Notes under the pieces: generated by a model
What the model saw: only the letters and a program-made list of their open reading frames with translations
Told to the model about the DNA's origin: nothing
Databases searched by the model: none
Part shown: piece by piece, positions 26,301 to 37,210 of the stretch
Layout of the letters: the number at the start of each line of letters is the position of its first letter
Position numbering within the stretch: the first letter of the stretch is position 1
Position numbers and translations under genes: made by a program
Assembly (NCBI GenBank): GCA_033439265.1
Contig: JAVTVX010000035.1
Span: forward strand, 20,672,001 to 20,736,000
Reading direction: 5' to 3'
Source of the DNA: Dillenia suffruticosa
Lineage: Eukaryota; Streptophyta; Magnoliopsida; Dilleniales; Dilleniaceae
DNA: 64,000 nucleotides

Positions 26301-27606
26301 AAAATGACAAAGAAATAACAAAATTGATTAATTCTATTCGTAAAATATATCAAAGATAGATAAGAGAAAATGTTAAAAGAATTTTGAAAACCATATGAAA
26401 ATAAGTTGGTATTGTAGGAGTCAACTTTTGTGCAAGAATTGAAATCAAGTAATAATGCTTAATTAGAAACGTGAATGTACCATTACTCGTTATCATATCT
26501 TATAAATCTTTGTAAACTTTTTTTTTATTATTACATAAAATTTAAACTCAAAATTATAAGATTGGAAACAGATTATAACTACTAAACTGTTGCTTAGTCA
26601 CGAATCTTTATAACTTTTGTTCCTACGTTGCTATGTTTTTGAGACCCTTTTGTCCATAATTAGGGTTTCCTATGTGCTTTCTTTTGTTCTTTTACGACAC
26701 CAGGGACATAAAGGTACTACAACTCCTATATATATGTACATATATTGTATCTAACTTAAATAATAACAAATAAATTTGAGAATAGGCATGAGTTAGATGC
26801 ATAGATTAGATGTATTTGGTTGATTAAATAACTATCTAACGTCACTACAACTTTATTTTAAATTAATGCAAAATCGATTATATCTGATCAAGGATGTAGT
26901 GCTCTACGGGAGGTAATACTTCCATGGCCAAATGAAACCCAGCTTTAGTGATAATACAAAAGTTCTCTCCTGGGTCTTAGGGTTGCAAGGATGCAATACC
27001 CTAGGACCCTAGGAAAGGTGATGATACAGAAGTCCTCTTACGGGCCTAGGATTGTAGCACCTTGACAACCGGATAGGGACCGAGCAAGAGGAAATCCAGC
27101 CTTTTTTTTTTTGTTACAAAGAGATTCGAATTTGAAATTATCAGATTAGGGCAGGGTGTTGTGAGCGCTAGACTGTCCCCTTGGGGACAGAGGCAATCCA
27201 ACCAAGCTAACAAAAGGAAAGGGAATAACACAGTCGGTTTAGTGAGTATGAGTGTTAGATTTTTTAATCAAGTTTTGGATTCAAAACTTGGATTTGATAA
27301 TAGTCAAACTGAATTAGTTAGAGTATGACTTTAGATCCGGTTAATCCGGTAAAAAATAAAGGGTTCGGATACCGGACTAGTTGAGAATGATAAGAAGGTC
27401 AGTCTCAGACAAAAAAAAAGGTCAGTATTATGAGCCCATTATCAAGTGAGTACTTGCTTGCCCATAAATCCTTGGAGCCCAAAAAGAAAGCCCAATATCA
27501 CTCAACTGGGTCTATTCCGAAAGGTCCAAGCCTTCAAAACGCTTTAGCTTTGAATAGAACCGAAGCGGTGAGGCGGGAAAATCTACCGTCTCCCTCTCTC
27601 TCTTGA
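22745..27606. other. Intergenic region with microsatellites and old repeats
   Basis: No gene is supported. The 3' flank of the polyamine oxidase has a (GA)n at about 22893-22922; a (CA)n lies at 23350-23377. Around 26940-27060 there is a weak internal duplication (GTGATAATACAAAAGTTCTCT and GTGATGATACAGAAGTCCTCT, about 70 bases apart). A tRNA-like B-box word (ATTCGAATYT, minus strand) lies near 27125. Confidence 0.5.
26047..26195 (+). repeat. Copy of the dispersed SINE-like repeat family
   Basis: GTTAGATTTTTTAACAAAAA, then CTCAAATCTTGAAAATGA, TTTCTCTTATAAAAGGTTTG and TAACTCGAATCATATTAATT, in the same order as in the other copies. A further partial copy lies at about 27235-27350. Confidence 0.45.
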
Positions 27607-27931
27607 ATGGTGAAAGTGAATGTTATGAGCAATTTGCAAGAAATCACAGATCTGTTCGCCAGACTCGCGTTGAATTTAGAAATCCAAGAGAGGGATGAAG
27701 AAGAAGAAAGAGCTTGTGATGTTGCCGTTTCGAAGCTGAACGACACTCTCAACCTCCACGAAACTTCTAGGGTTAGGGTTTTGGATACTGCCCTCTCTCT
27801 CTTGTGCTTCAAAGCTCCGCCGGTATATGCCTCTCAATCTCTCTATGGGAGTTATTGTGTGTATTGAGCATTTCGAGCCTTAGTTCACTCAAATTGATTT
27901 TCTCTCTCTGCAATGTGAAATGATGTGTCAG

Positions 27932-27973
<42 letters not shown>

Positions 27974-30900
27974 ACCTTCGATTGTGTATTCAGTAACATA
28001 CATGCAAGGGTTTTGCTTGTTCGTGCTTTGGAATGACAGGAAAATTTTTGTATGTTGTTTTCAGGTGTTTGATTCGTACATTGAGTGTCTTGTGGAGACG
28101 ATTGTTACTGTTTTGTCTTCATCAATTTCTTGCAATGTGTTGCGGTTTCAGAACGATGAGGTTCTGCAAGTTGGTAGCTCCATTTGTTTTCATGATTGCC
28201 ATGAATTGGTCAGAGTTTGCAGCGATGTAATTGGGAGATTAAACAATGACCATGGTGGGTTGGCAAAGATCTTTTTGTGCCAAATTTTTGTTTTTCTTGA
28301 AACATGTTGATTTGTGATTAAATCTTATGTGGTTCAGCCAACGCAAATGCTAGCCAACCCCGTGTATAAGACTACATATTTTTATTATTATCCTCTTTCT
28401 TTTGGATTTTTAAAGCTTTATGTTTTTTTATATATTCTTATTCTTGTTTCTTGGTAGTTCAAAAATTTTACAATTTCTTTGCATTTATCTATTTATTTAT
28501 TTATTTTTCTGGAGTCCAGGATAAACCTTGTTTTTTGTGCTTGCAATAGCTAATAATTTAATATGTTTCTGTGTACACATGGGACAAAATTATTATTTAT
28601 TGCTTCACCTACATTTTTAAGATGTTGAAGATGTGACATTTTGTCTACGGACTTTCAGCTGTAAAAGTGATTGGCGGTCTTTGTTATGCATTGGAAATTT
28701 TCCTTAAAGTTCAAATCACCAATGTAGGACGCTGATGGTTTTAAGGCATGGACACAGTTTCGTGATTGTACCTTTTGGATATTATCTCCCCGTCACTTAC
28801 TTGTTAGAAATACCAACAAATATGATAATAACTTGCTCACATAGGATATCTTCTCAATATCTATGTGCCAATGTCATTTTTTACCCTAAATTTTCAAGAT
28901 TAAGTATTTCTTTTCCATGGTTTTTATGTTCTTGGCTACTGATCTATCTTTATGAGTTTGACTTTTGAGCATCCTCTCCTGCTTTTGTGTCCCACATATG
29001 AATGTCACTCTCAGTTGTTTCTCAAGTGATAGGAACTTTTCATATATGCATTTCTTCTACTCAAGGTTTTGATTTTTGGACAATATGCAGGGAGTCTCTT
29101 TTGCTTGCTGTTGCATAGCGTTCTCAGAGTTGTAGTGCTGGCATCTTGCTATTGGTATTCAATCTCATCGTTGCCAATTCTTGATGTAAAACCAATTGAA
29201 GAGAGGAGTTGCATTGTTTCAAAATTGAAATGCCATTTGCCAACAGGGATCTCCCTGTCCGAGCAAGTGACTCCCCCAAGGTATCCTTTGAATTTATATG
29301 GTTTAGCAACTTGCAGCAGTAATATTCTGTAGACATATAGGTCTTTCCATTTTGTTACCAGAATGCCTGCTCAAGGTCTTCATGATATTTGTAACCCTTT
29401 TTCTTCTGAATAAAAGATATGAATCCCACTCATTCTCTAGATTTTTCTTACTGGTTTCTCAAAGCTGTTAATATGGTGTGACCTTTTGCAGGTTGTTATT
29501 GTGGTATCTTGACCCAGTGAGTCTGATGAACGATATCTCTGAAACATTAAAAGTTGCCATGAATAGGCCTTTCCTTTCGTTGAATAAAGAGTTTCGTGAG
29601 AGGATGGACTGGCATTTGATACTTATATGCTTAGTACTTTCACCTGCTATGTTTATTGAAACCAGAGCTTTGTTACACAATTGGTTTCTTGTGACGTGAG
29701 TATCCCTGTCTTGTTTATTATTTATTCATAGCCTTTTTTTTTATTTTGAATTTCTTTGCATTCATATTATGCTTGTATGAATTGAGTCCTAGCATATGTT
29801 AAAACTTCTCCTGCAGTTACTCAATGTGTAAAAATGCTTTCTTTTCTAGACTCCAAAGTAAGGTGCTTTTCTAGGGGAACACCTTCTGGAGGCAAATCTG
29901 CTTGTCTTGTTGAAGTTTGTGTAGAATGACTAGGAAAAAAAGAAAAAAAAATATTCATTTGTAAAGAGTCATAAGGGGTGACAGGACAGACAGACCTCTT
30001 GAATGAAGATTTGTGAGTTCCTTTGAGCATTTATTTGCAAGAAAAACTGAAGAGGATTGACAAAAATTGCAGAATCCAGTGGAAAGGTTAGATTCATAAA
30101 ATTTATTTGTTGGGTGGATTTTAAGTATAAATCCTATATTCAAGATAATGCTAAATAAAGGTACAACTCCAAAGGGTAGATTGCAGAAGAATCTAATGAG
30201 GAGATTTTGCTCTTCTTTTTGGATCACTGAGAAGAGTAATATAATACATTACTTATAATTACTCATTTCTTTTTTTACATTAATTGTTATTTTCTTGGTT
30301 GTATGTTACATATTTGCTTTTTTCTTACCCTTTCAAATATGAAGTGATCGCTTTGGAAACTTTGGAGCAATTAGTTGTTTTTCCTAGTGCCAAAGCAGAT
30401 GTTTCTGAGTTCAATGTAATGCTCCCACTATTGCAATTTTAAGTTCCACTTGTTTGGGACTCTTATGAATCAGCATGATTCACATATGAGAGGGAATCAA
30501 AACAAATGATATCCCATTCTTCACGAGTTTAAGCATTTGGTTTATTGTTGCACATTTATGTTTGTTTTTTGAACTGTCAACTGAAATTCTCAAATTACCC
30601 TATTTCCCTGTCTAAATGCTGTTTGTTTAGCTTCATTACATTTATTCAGCGCAAGTTGCAGTGCTTAATATCCACTTTATCTGACAGGCTGAATCCCCTG
30701 CTTTTTTAGATAACCTCTTGGAAATGCATATATATTGCCACGAGGACTTGTGATTAGTGAAGTCTTTATAGTATAAGCTCTATTTTGGCAGAAGCATTTC
30801 TCGTCATGAAAACTTGCCTGCAGCCATTGTTCTGATATTGTCCAAGTTCATTTTAATGATGGCTTAACTAGTCCTGTGCATGTTCACCATGGAGTTTTAT

Positions 30901-32395
30901 GTCTTCTCATTTTATACATCATCTGGAAGCAGGTCTGTTGTAGATCAACAAACATCTGATGTATGATACTACTTAACTTTCTAGGTTTGGCTAAATATAA
31001 CAGGGGCTTGGCTTATGTGCAAGAGTTTCAAACCGAATTGGTATCACTTGTGCTTGATGTACTCTCAGAACCAACTTGTTGGGGAATACCAATGGAAGTG
31101 GGATTGAAGCTGCCATTTTCTCGGGCATACTTCCCTCGCAAGGACATCTTATTGAGGACTTTGACTGGACCTGTCTCATGTGAAAACTTTTTATGCTTGG
31201 TTCATATTATTACTGAGTCAGCTTCTCATCATAGAGCATCACCAAATCCCAATATCAATCAAGCTACAATAAATACGTCCCTGGTTGATCAAAGATCGGA
31301 CTGGTAAGCTTCCTCTCGGCACTGCGATGCCCCGATTTCAGCAACCTGTTGAAACTCACAAAAATAAAATTGCTTGGCAGGGCTTTGACAATGAATTTTC
31401 AAGATTGGTTACTTTTTGCTTGTGGTCTACTCTTTTCTGGGAAAAGCAGTGAAGATAAGTTGCATTTACAATGCTCATTTGGGGCAACCAGAACAGAGCA
31501 AGTATATGATGTTCAACGACTTTGTGTCACTGCTGCTACAGCTGCAGCAAGGTACATCTCATGGCTTCTGAGTCCCATTAATGAAGCTTTTCAGCATATT
31601 CTATATGATTGTTTTACCAAGTTATCAGCATCTTGGAAAATTGGATCAGATCATTGGCAAAAAGAAACAATTGGCTATACAAAGAAACTTAAGAAACCCA
31701 AATTCCATGGTCAGGACCATTCTGTTTTACAACATTTTGATTGCAAGGATATTACACTCTGGCTCACAGATTTCCGTGAAATTAGCACAAAGTACTGGAA
31801 TGAATTTGGTAAGAGTTCAGCAATTGGTGTAGCAACACCTTCCCAGGCCAATCTGGAGCAGAATATGTTGTTTAGAAGAATTCCTTTGGGTATGATGATT
31901 GGAAGCCCAAGTTGTTTAGATGAAGATGGATACGAGTTGCTGTTACATTTTGCGGCAACTGGTATGATACAGTCGAGACATGCTCAGTCGTTCAAGTCAA
32001 GGCATATTAAACATAACTCTGATATATGTAGCCGTAGTGAGGCAGTGGTGGGAGCACGTACTGTCTTTAGCTTAACCGATGCTGTTGAGAGATTGTCAGC
32101 ATCAATGTTTGGAACTGAACAAAATGCAGAAGATTTTCTTTGCCAAACGAAAATCAAGGCAGTAAAGTATTTGATAAAGTGTACAAAGATTCTTCTCGTG
32201 TCAAGGATATGTGGGGATGATGATGTTTTGACATTAGCTGATCTCCATCTCAAACTGGTGAAATGGAGGAAGCAAGGTCAAGAAAATTTTCAAGGTCACA
32301 AGGACCTTGATGAGGTTGTTGATGCCCTCGGTACCAAGTTAGCTTCGTTGAACATCTTTTGTAGAGATAATGCCTGTAATAAGGAGGGGAAGTGA
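27607..32395 (+). CDS. Unrecognised 704-residue plant protein, six exons
   Basis: Exons 27607-27822, 28065-28254, 29091-29280, 29492-29695, 31004-31303 and 31381-32395 join in one open frame with GT-AG introns. The total is 2115 nt, exactly divisible by three, ending in TGA. The protein is soluble-looking, rich in leucine and serine and probably all helical, with no signal peptide or membrane segment. Notable stretches are an acidic helix near the N-terminus (EIQERDEEEERACDVAV), FCLLLHSVLRVVVLASCYWY in exon 3 and a basic patch (YTKKLKKPKFHGQ) in the last exon. I do not recognise a named domain, so I assign no function. Internal phase agreement at all five junctions is strong evidence for a real gene. 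Intron 1 carries a (GA)n array at about 27934-27969. An alternative start is the second in-frame ATG, six codons downstream. Confidence 0.8.
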
Positions 32396-33126
32396 CCTCC
32401 TTGCCAATTATTTGCACAAAACTGTTTCTGTAAGTTACAGTGTGTTTCTTGAAATTTATGTGCCAACATATACTCGTACCTTTGTATTACTATTTTTACA
32501 TTATAGCTTATATTGTACGATCTTAATCACCAAACTACTTGCTATATGGAAACTTTTAAAATTTAAAAAACACAGTTCTTGATACATGACTTTGCAAGGC
32601 AAACTACAACATGTAGGAAATTAGACACCATAAGTTGATCTTATGAGCATTGTCGAAGGAATCACACTTTTTTTGGCCTCATTCTAAGAAAGCAGAATAC
32701 TTTATAAAATATATTAAATGCATCGATGAGATAAACAGAGTCCAAAAGTTAAAAGGGCATTTCATATTTTTTCTATTTCTAGTGAGAGATTTTGCTGATA
32801 TTGATATTTATGAAATATATTTAATGCATCGATGAGATCCAACCCTACTAATCTATAATTAATATTGATATTTGTCATAGACATCACCTCAATTTCAATC
32901 TGCTATTTTGGTCAACTTCTCAATTGCTCACAAGAACATTGAACTGTCCCATACCAAGAAACAATGCACTACTAAATTTTCATCTTAACTTACACTACTA
33001 AATTGGCAAAAGCAAAAACCAATACTTTTACCATCTTAAATTATCTATATCATAATAATGAAATAATGTTTGTAGTCACGGTTTTCTGCGGTGTCTTCAA
33101 ACGAATAGGAGTTTTGCTGTGGCCTT

Positions 33127-33157
<31 letters not shown>

Positions 33158-33189
33158 CTTTCATGTTCAGGTAGCTTTGACAAAAAGGG
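32396..33189. other. Intergenic: 3' flank of the 704-residue gene and spacer
   Basis: AT-rich with no supported gene. A short direct repeat (TTTAATGCATCGATGAGAT-like) occurs near 32715 and 32818. A (TGC)n trinucleotide array at 33127-33155 lies just beyond the 3' edge of the beta-galactosidase relic. Confidence 0.5.
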
Positions 33190-33850
33190 CTTTAAAGTAT
33201 TTGAACATGGTCTTCTCCAAGAATCTTCAGGGACTATAGTTATGGAGCTGGAATGCTTCCCTATGTGGTTCTGCAAGAACAATGCTCATCTCTATAGAAT
33301 AGGTACAGAGCAGAGAAATCAGGAAGCAATACAGAAAAGGAAAAAAGAAGGAAATGGAAAAAAAAATTGCTGTCATAAGCAGATAAACAAGCCTATTTGG
33401 CCAATTCAAATCTCCACAAACTTCAATTTTTTTCCCCATCCTGAAACTAGTTTGCCGGGGTTTATCTTTGAATATTCATATCAAAAGATGGATAAAGCTC
33501 TTATACCTTTGTCGTGCACCATATGACTTGTGGCCATGACAGCTTTCCTCCTGGTAGTTGCCAGAGGTACCTTGTTTGTGGCACAAATTAGAAGGTAAAT
33601 TTAATTGAAAAAGACGAGAATTTTTTTCACTGGCTCACATGACAAATGAGCTTTGAACTTTTGCACTCCAAAAAAGCCTGAAAATATCATCCCTGTTGGA
33701 TGCACTTCAAAAGTATCAGCCTACACGCTTGATGTTTGTAACAAATAAATAGTTCCAGTTTAGCTCACCTCAAAATTCCTCAAAACAAATAGCATTTCTG
33801 ATAGGATTCAGCCATGATCATGGTACACATTGCCTGTATTTGGGAGAGAA
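33190..33850 (-). pseudogene. Relic of a beta-galactosidase 3' end (SUEL lectin domain)
   Basis: On the minus strand, in order, the DNA matches the end of the GH35 beta-galactosidases found further along. At 33850-33780 are remains of the [12 protein letters not shown] block. At about 33740-33660 is a counterpart of the [11 protein letters not shown] region. At 33600-33520 is SUEL sequence (GTSGNYQEESCHGHKSYG). At about 33290-33190 is the SUEL end (APEVFGGDPC-like, followed by SNTLK). Stops and frameshifts interrupt every part, and the upstream catalytic exons are absent; the PPR gene lies where they would be. This shows a third beta-galactosidase copy once stood here. It is certainly not functional. 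Confidence 0.7.
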
Positions 33851-34274
33851 AAACAATCATAAGTTCAAATTTTTCACAAACATATGATAGATAAACCTGT
33901 ATCATCATCCTTAAAATAGCTCACCTTAATTACTTTGGCCTTTTTCTCATTCAAAAATCAGGGGCATAGTTACACTCGCACAAGAGCCATGTCCTGTACA
34001 TGCGAGCAAGTGGCATTCCATGCTCTCCACAACAACCACAACTTACAGTCAGGACAGCTGTCTAATTCCCTTTGACACCTTCTAAGGGTGGTTAGTTATC
34101 AACAATGCCTCATATTATAGGCAGCAAACACTATCACATCAGTGCTATACTTCGCAGATCAAATTATATTAGTGTCATCAGAAGGAACTGTGCTGCAAAA
34201 ATACATGGCGAGCAACCCTGTGAAGGAGTCCTTTCTGTGCACATTTTGAAAGTTGCAAATTTACAATTGCAGCA

Positions 34275-36200
34275 TCAAGCTTCATTTTTTCTGACATCTG
34301 CTTTAGTGGAAAAATGAAGGTTTTGATCTATCCTTTTGCATGCAGCTGAACGAAATGATGGAATCAAGTTCAAGAGCTCATTGCGATTCTCATATACTGA
34401 GAGAAGTTTTACAACAACAGAAGCTGTGCATGAATTCGGTACTATGTTTCTCTTTGACATCATTTGAAGAAGTTCAACCACCTTGCGCATCTCTCCATTT
34501 TGGCAAAAAGCAACCATGAGTGTATTAAAAGTAACAACATTGGGAGGGCAACCTTTCTTTTCCATTTTCAGAAGCAAATCGTTTGCCTTATCGAGATGCC
34601 CTCCTTTAGAGAGACCATTCATCAGAGTTGTGTAAGTAACAACATTTGGCACTAGACCTTCATCAGACAATCTGTCAAACAACTCCTGAGCAGTTTCAAG
34701 GTTTCCTGCTTTGCAAAACCCATCAATAAGGGAGTTGAAAATATAGAGCCTTGATTCCAAATCACACTTTTGCAGGGTCTCAAACATTTCCAATGCTTCT
34801 AAGGGACTACCATTTTTACAAAGCCCATGCAGAAATATAAGGTATGTACATGAGTCTGGTTTCACATCATTAATTTTCATTTCATTAAACAAATTCCGTG
34901 CTTCCTGAATTCTACCGTTTTGAAAAAGGCCAGTTAACAAAGTGTTACAGGTAACTACTGTCTCCTTAACCCCTTTATGTATCATTTCCCTATAAAGTTG
35001 CAAAGCCTCCTCCACCCTCCCACTCTTGCAATAGCCATTGATCAAGACATTGTAACTAACGGCATCTGGTTCATAGCCTATACTTGCAATAGAATTAAAG
35101 AGCTTCCTTGCATCATCGGTCTTATCCTTCAAACATAACCCATCCATCAATGTGTTATATGTGAATATATCAGGCTTTATACCTTTCTCAGTCATCAATT
35201 CGAGCAATCTCTTTGCTTCATTTGATTTCCCTTCCTTACAGAATCCATCTACTAACACATTGAATGTCACCACATTCGGATGGACACCATGATCCACCAT
35301 TTCCTTGAACAGACGTTTAACCTCGTCCCACCTACCAGCATTGCATGAACTTTTCAGCAATGAGCTATAAGCATACACATCGGGAAAAACCCCTCTACTC
35401 TTCATTTCCAAAACAATTTCATTTGCCTTCTCTATCAAACCGTCTTTACAAAGACTATCAATAACTGAACTATAGCAAACCACATTTGGCTCGCAACTAA
35501 CACCACCAAAACCATTTCCCTTCATCATTTCTTCAAGCAACTGGAGGGCACCATTTGTATTACCAACTCTACACAACCCATTAATCAAAGTTCCATAAGT
35601 AACAACATTAGGACTACAGCCTATCCTAATCATTTTCTTAAACAACCCTACAGCCTCACCAATTTTGTCCTCATTGAGCAAACCCTTTACTAAAGAAGTG
35701 TAGGTCACCTCATTAGGCATGTAACCGCGCCTTATTATCACCCCCAAAACATTGAAAGCTGAACGAGTTCGGTACATATTGCAAAAGCAATTGAGCAAAA
35801 TGTTGAGGGTAAGAAAATTAGGTGAAAGCCCAATTGAATCCAGTTGTCTATAGAGCTTAATAACATGATCATAACACTTAAGTCTAGCAATAGGAACAAA
35901 AAGCAAATTGAATGATGAAATTGGCGGGATAGGTTTCATGGTTAGCATGCTATAGAAGTACGAAATTGCCTCACTGAGTTTAAAGTTTTTCGATTCCACG
36001 AGTGTTTTGAGGGATTTGTCAACTTGGGTTTTAATGTGAACATTGGATTTTGAAGTTTTTGGTGCGGAATTAGATTTTGGCGTTTGATTTTCAACTGGAT
36101 CTATGAACAAAGATGAAAGCTTACCTCTTGGAACATATTTTCTTGAAGAAGATGAAATTGCCGCTCCAGAAGAAGTCCGAGCTAAGGTTTTCAAGCCCAT
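34275..36200 (-). CDS. P-class pentatricopeptide repeat protein, RFL-like
   Basis: Intronless gene for a 641-residue organelle RNA-binding protein. The first ~90 residues are rich in S, K, R and A with few acidic residues (MGLKTLARTSSGAAISSSSR), as in mitochondrial targeting peptides. From about residue 95 there are 14 tandem 35-residue P-type PPR motifs and a partial fifteenth; the fourth is longer (41 residues, with an insertion around NGFGGVS). There is no E, DYW or SMR domain, so direct RNA editing or nuclease activity is not expected. The motif style (VVTYNTLMDGLCKxG) is that of the restorer-of-fertility-like clade. PPR proteins of this class bind organellar transcripts and guide processing or translation; the target is unknown. 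The ATG at 36200 is preceded by a GA/GT-rich leader. A fragment of this 5' end is repeated at 58426-58856. Confidence 0.92.
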   Translation of the reverse strand: MGLKTLARTSSGAAISSSSRKYVPRGKLSSLFIDPVENQTPKSNSAPKTSKSNVHIKTQVDKSLKTLVESKNFKLSEAISYFYSMLTMKPIPPISSFNLLFVPIARLKCYDHVIKLYRQLDSIGLSPNFLTLNILLNCFCNMYRTRSAFNVLGVIIRRGYMPNEVTYTSLVKGLLNEDKIGEAVGLFKKMIRIGCSPNVVTYGTLINGLCRVGNTNGALQLLEEMMKGNGFGGVSCEPNVVCYSSVIDSLCKDGLIEKANEIVLEMKSRGVFPDVYAYSSLLKSSCNAGRWDEVKRLFKEMVDHGVHPNVVTFNVLVDGFCKEGKSNEAKRLLELMTEKGIKPDIFTYNTLMDGLCLKDKTDDARKLFNSIASIGYEPDAVSYNVLINGYCKSGRVEEALQLYREMIHKGVKETVVTCNTLLTGLFQNGRIQEARNLFNEMKINDVKPDSCTYLIFLHGLCKNGSPLEALEMFETLQKCDLESRLYIFNSLIDGFCKAGNLETAQELFDRLSDEGLVPNVVTYTTLMNGLSKGGHLDKANDLLLKMEKKGCPPNVVTFNTLMVAFCQNGEMRKVVELLQMMSKRNIVPNSCTASVVVKLLSVYENRNELLNLIPSFRSAACKRIDQNLHFSTKADVRKNEA

Positions 36201-36822
36201 CACAATGTGTGTGCGCGAGAGAGAGAGACAGAGAGAACACAGTTTCAGTGAGAATTTGAATTCGTGGTTAATGGTTTCAGGATTCAGTACAGAGAGGGAT
36301 TTGCGGCTTTATTAATGAAAGCATTAATAGGGTTTATGGCTAGCCGCTTAAAACCGCAATCTTGAGTAACGGTTTTAGCCATGCAGCGTACGATTAAAAT
36401 GGGTCTTGGCAAAGCATTAAGGAGGACGGATCAGAGACCCCACGGGTCGAGTCAAAACCCAGGAAATAAAATTAATCTGGACAAACATCAATAACCAAAA
36501 TTTTCCAACAGAGAAACATAAGACTATGAAATTCTTAAAGACAGCGTATAATAATTATAGTGCAAATTAAATTGAATAATTCATATGTTTTTTAATGTTC
36601 TTTTCAAATGTTAAGGAATAGGGTGATAAGGGATAAATTCCTGGGTGGCAGTTCATTATTCTTTTAATACAATGATTATAAATGTATATTTGTTGGAGAG
36701 AGAGAGAGAGAGTTTGGATTTCAATGTACTAAATTTTGTGATCAATCCATTTTAAGCTCCGAATTTATAAGTGTACTTCAATTACAAATGACCATGAAAC
36801 ATTGTTTCCTGGGGTGCACTAC
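36201..36822. other. PPR upstream region, duplicated at 58502-58856
   Basis: Contains the PPR leader with a short GT/GA tract (36205-36236). Up to about 36668 it matches, with small gaps, the sequence next to the PPR fragment at 58502-58856. Shared words include GAGAAACATAAGACTATGAA and AGGGTGATAAGGGATAAATT. From about 36669 to the Copia border it is unmatched and holds a (GA)n at about 36697-36712. Confidence 0.8.
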
Positions 36823-37210
36823 TGTTGGGTTTTTTGATAGAAACAAAATGTCAAAGGAGTTAAAATAACAAGAAATTTTCAGATTGTAAAAGATTATTTT
36901 TATTCAATCATAGATCCCAATTTTATACTAAAAAATGTGAGTATAAATTAGAGAATAATGTTAAGATCATAACTAACAACAAATAGTTAAAAAATTTGAA
37001 AGTCAAATTCCTAAAAATCAAGTCTTCACATGATCTTCTTTGATTTTTGACTGATTTATTTTAAGCATATTTTATCAGTTGCCAACAAAATTTCAGCCAA
37101 ATCAGCATCCTTGTCAGCAACATATCAGCATCCTTTGCAGCAGCAGCTCCTGAGGAATTGCATTCAGTATCACTTCTACAGTAACAGTTGCTGAGGTATT
37201 GCACTCAACA
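36823..37210 (-). repeat. Copia LTR (3' LTR in element orientation)
   Basis: Starts TGTTGGGTTTTTTGATAG and ends GCACTCAACA. It is 388 bp and pairs with the LTR at 39951-40341; differences are scattered substitutions plus a few small indels. Confidence 0.92.

Noticed and set aside
33119-33526. Plus-strand frame of 135 codons beginning with a polyalanine run.
   Set aside because: It is antisense to the beta-galactosidase relic, and the alanines come from a trinucleotide repeat.
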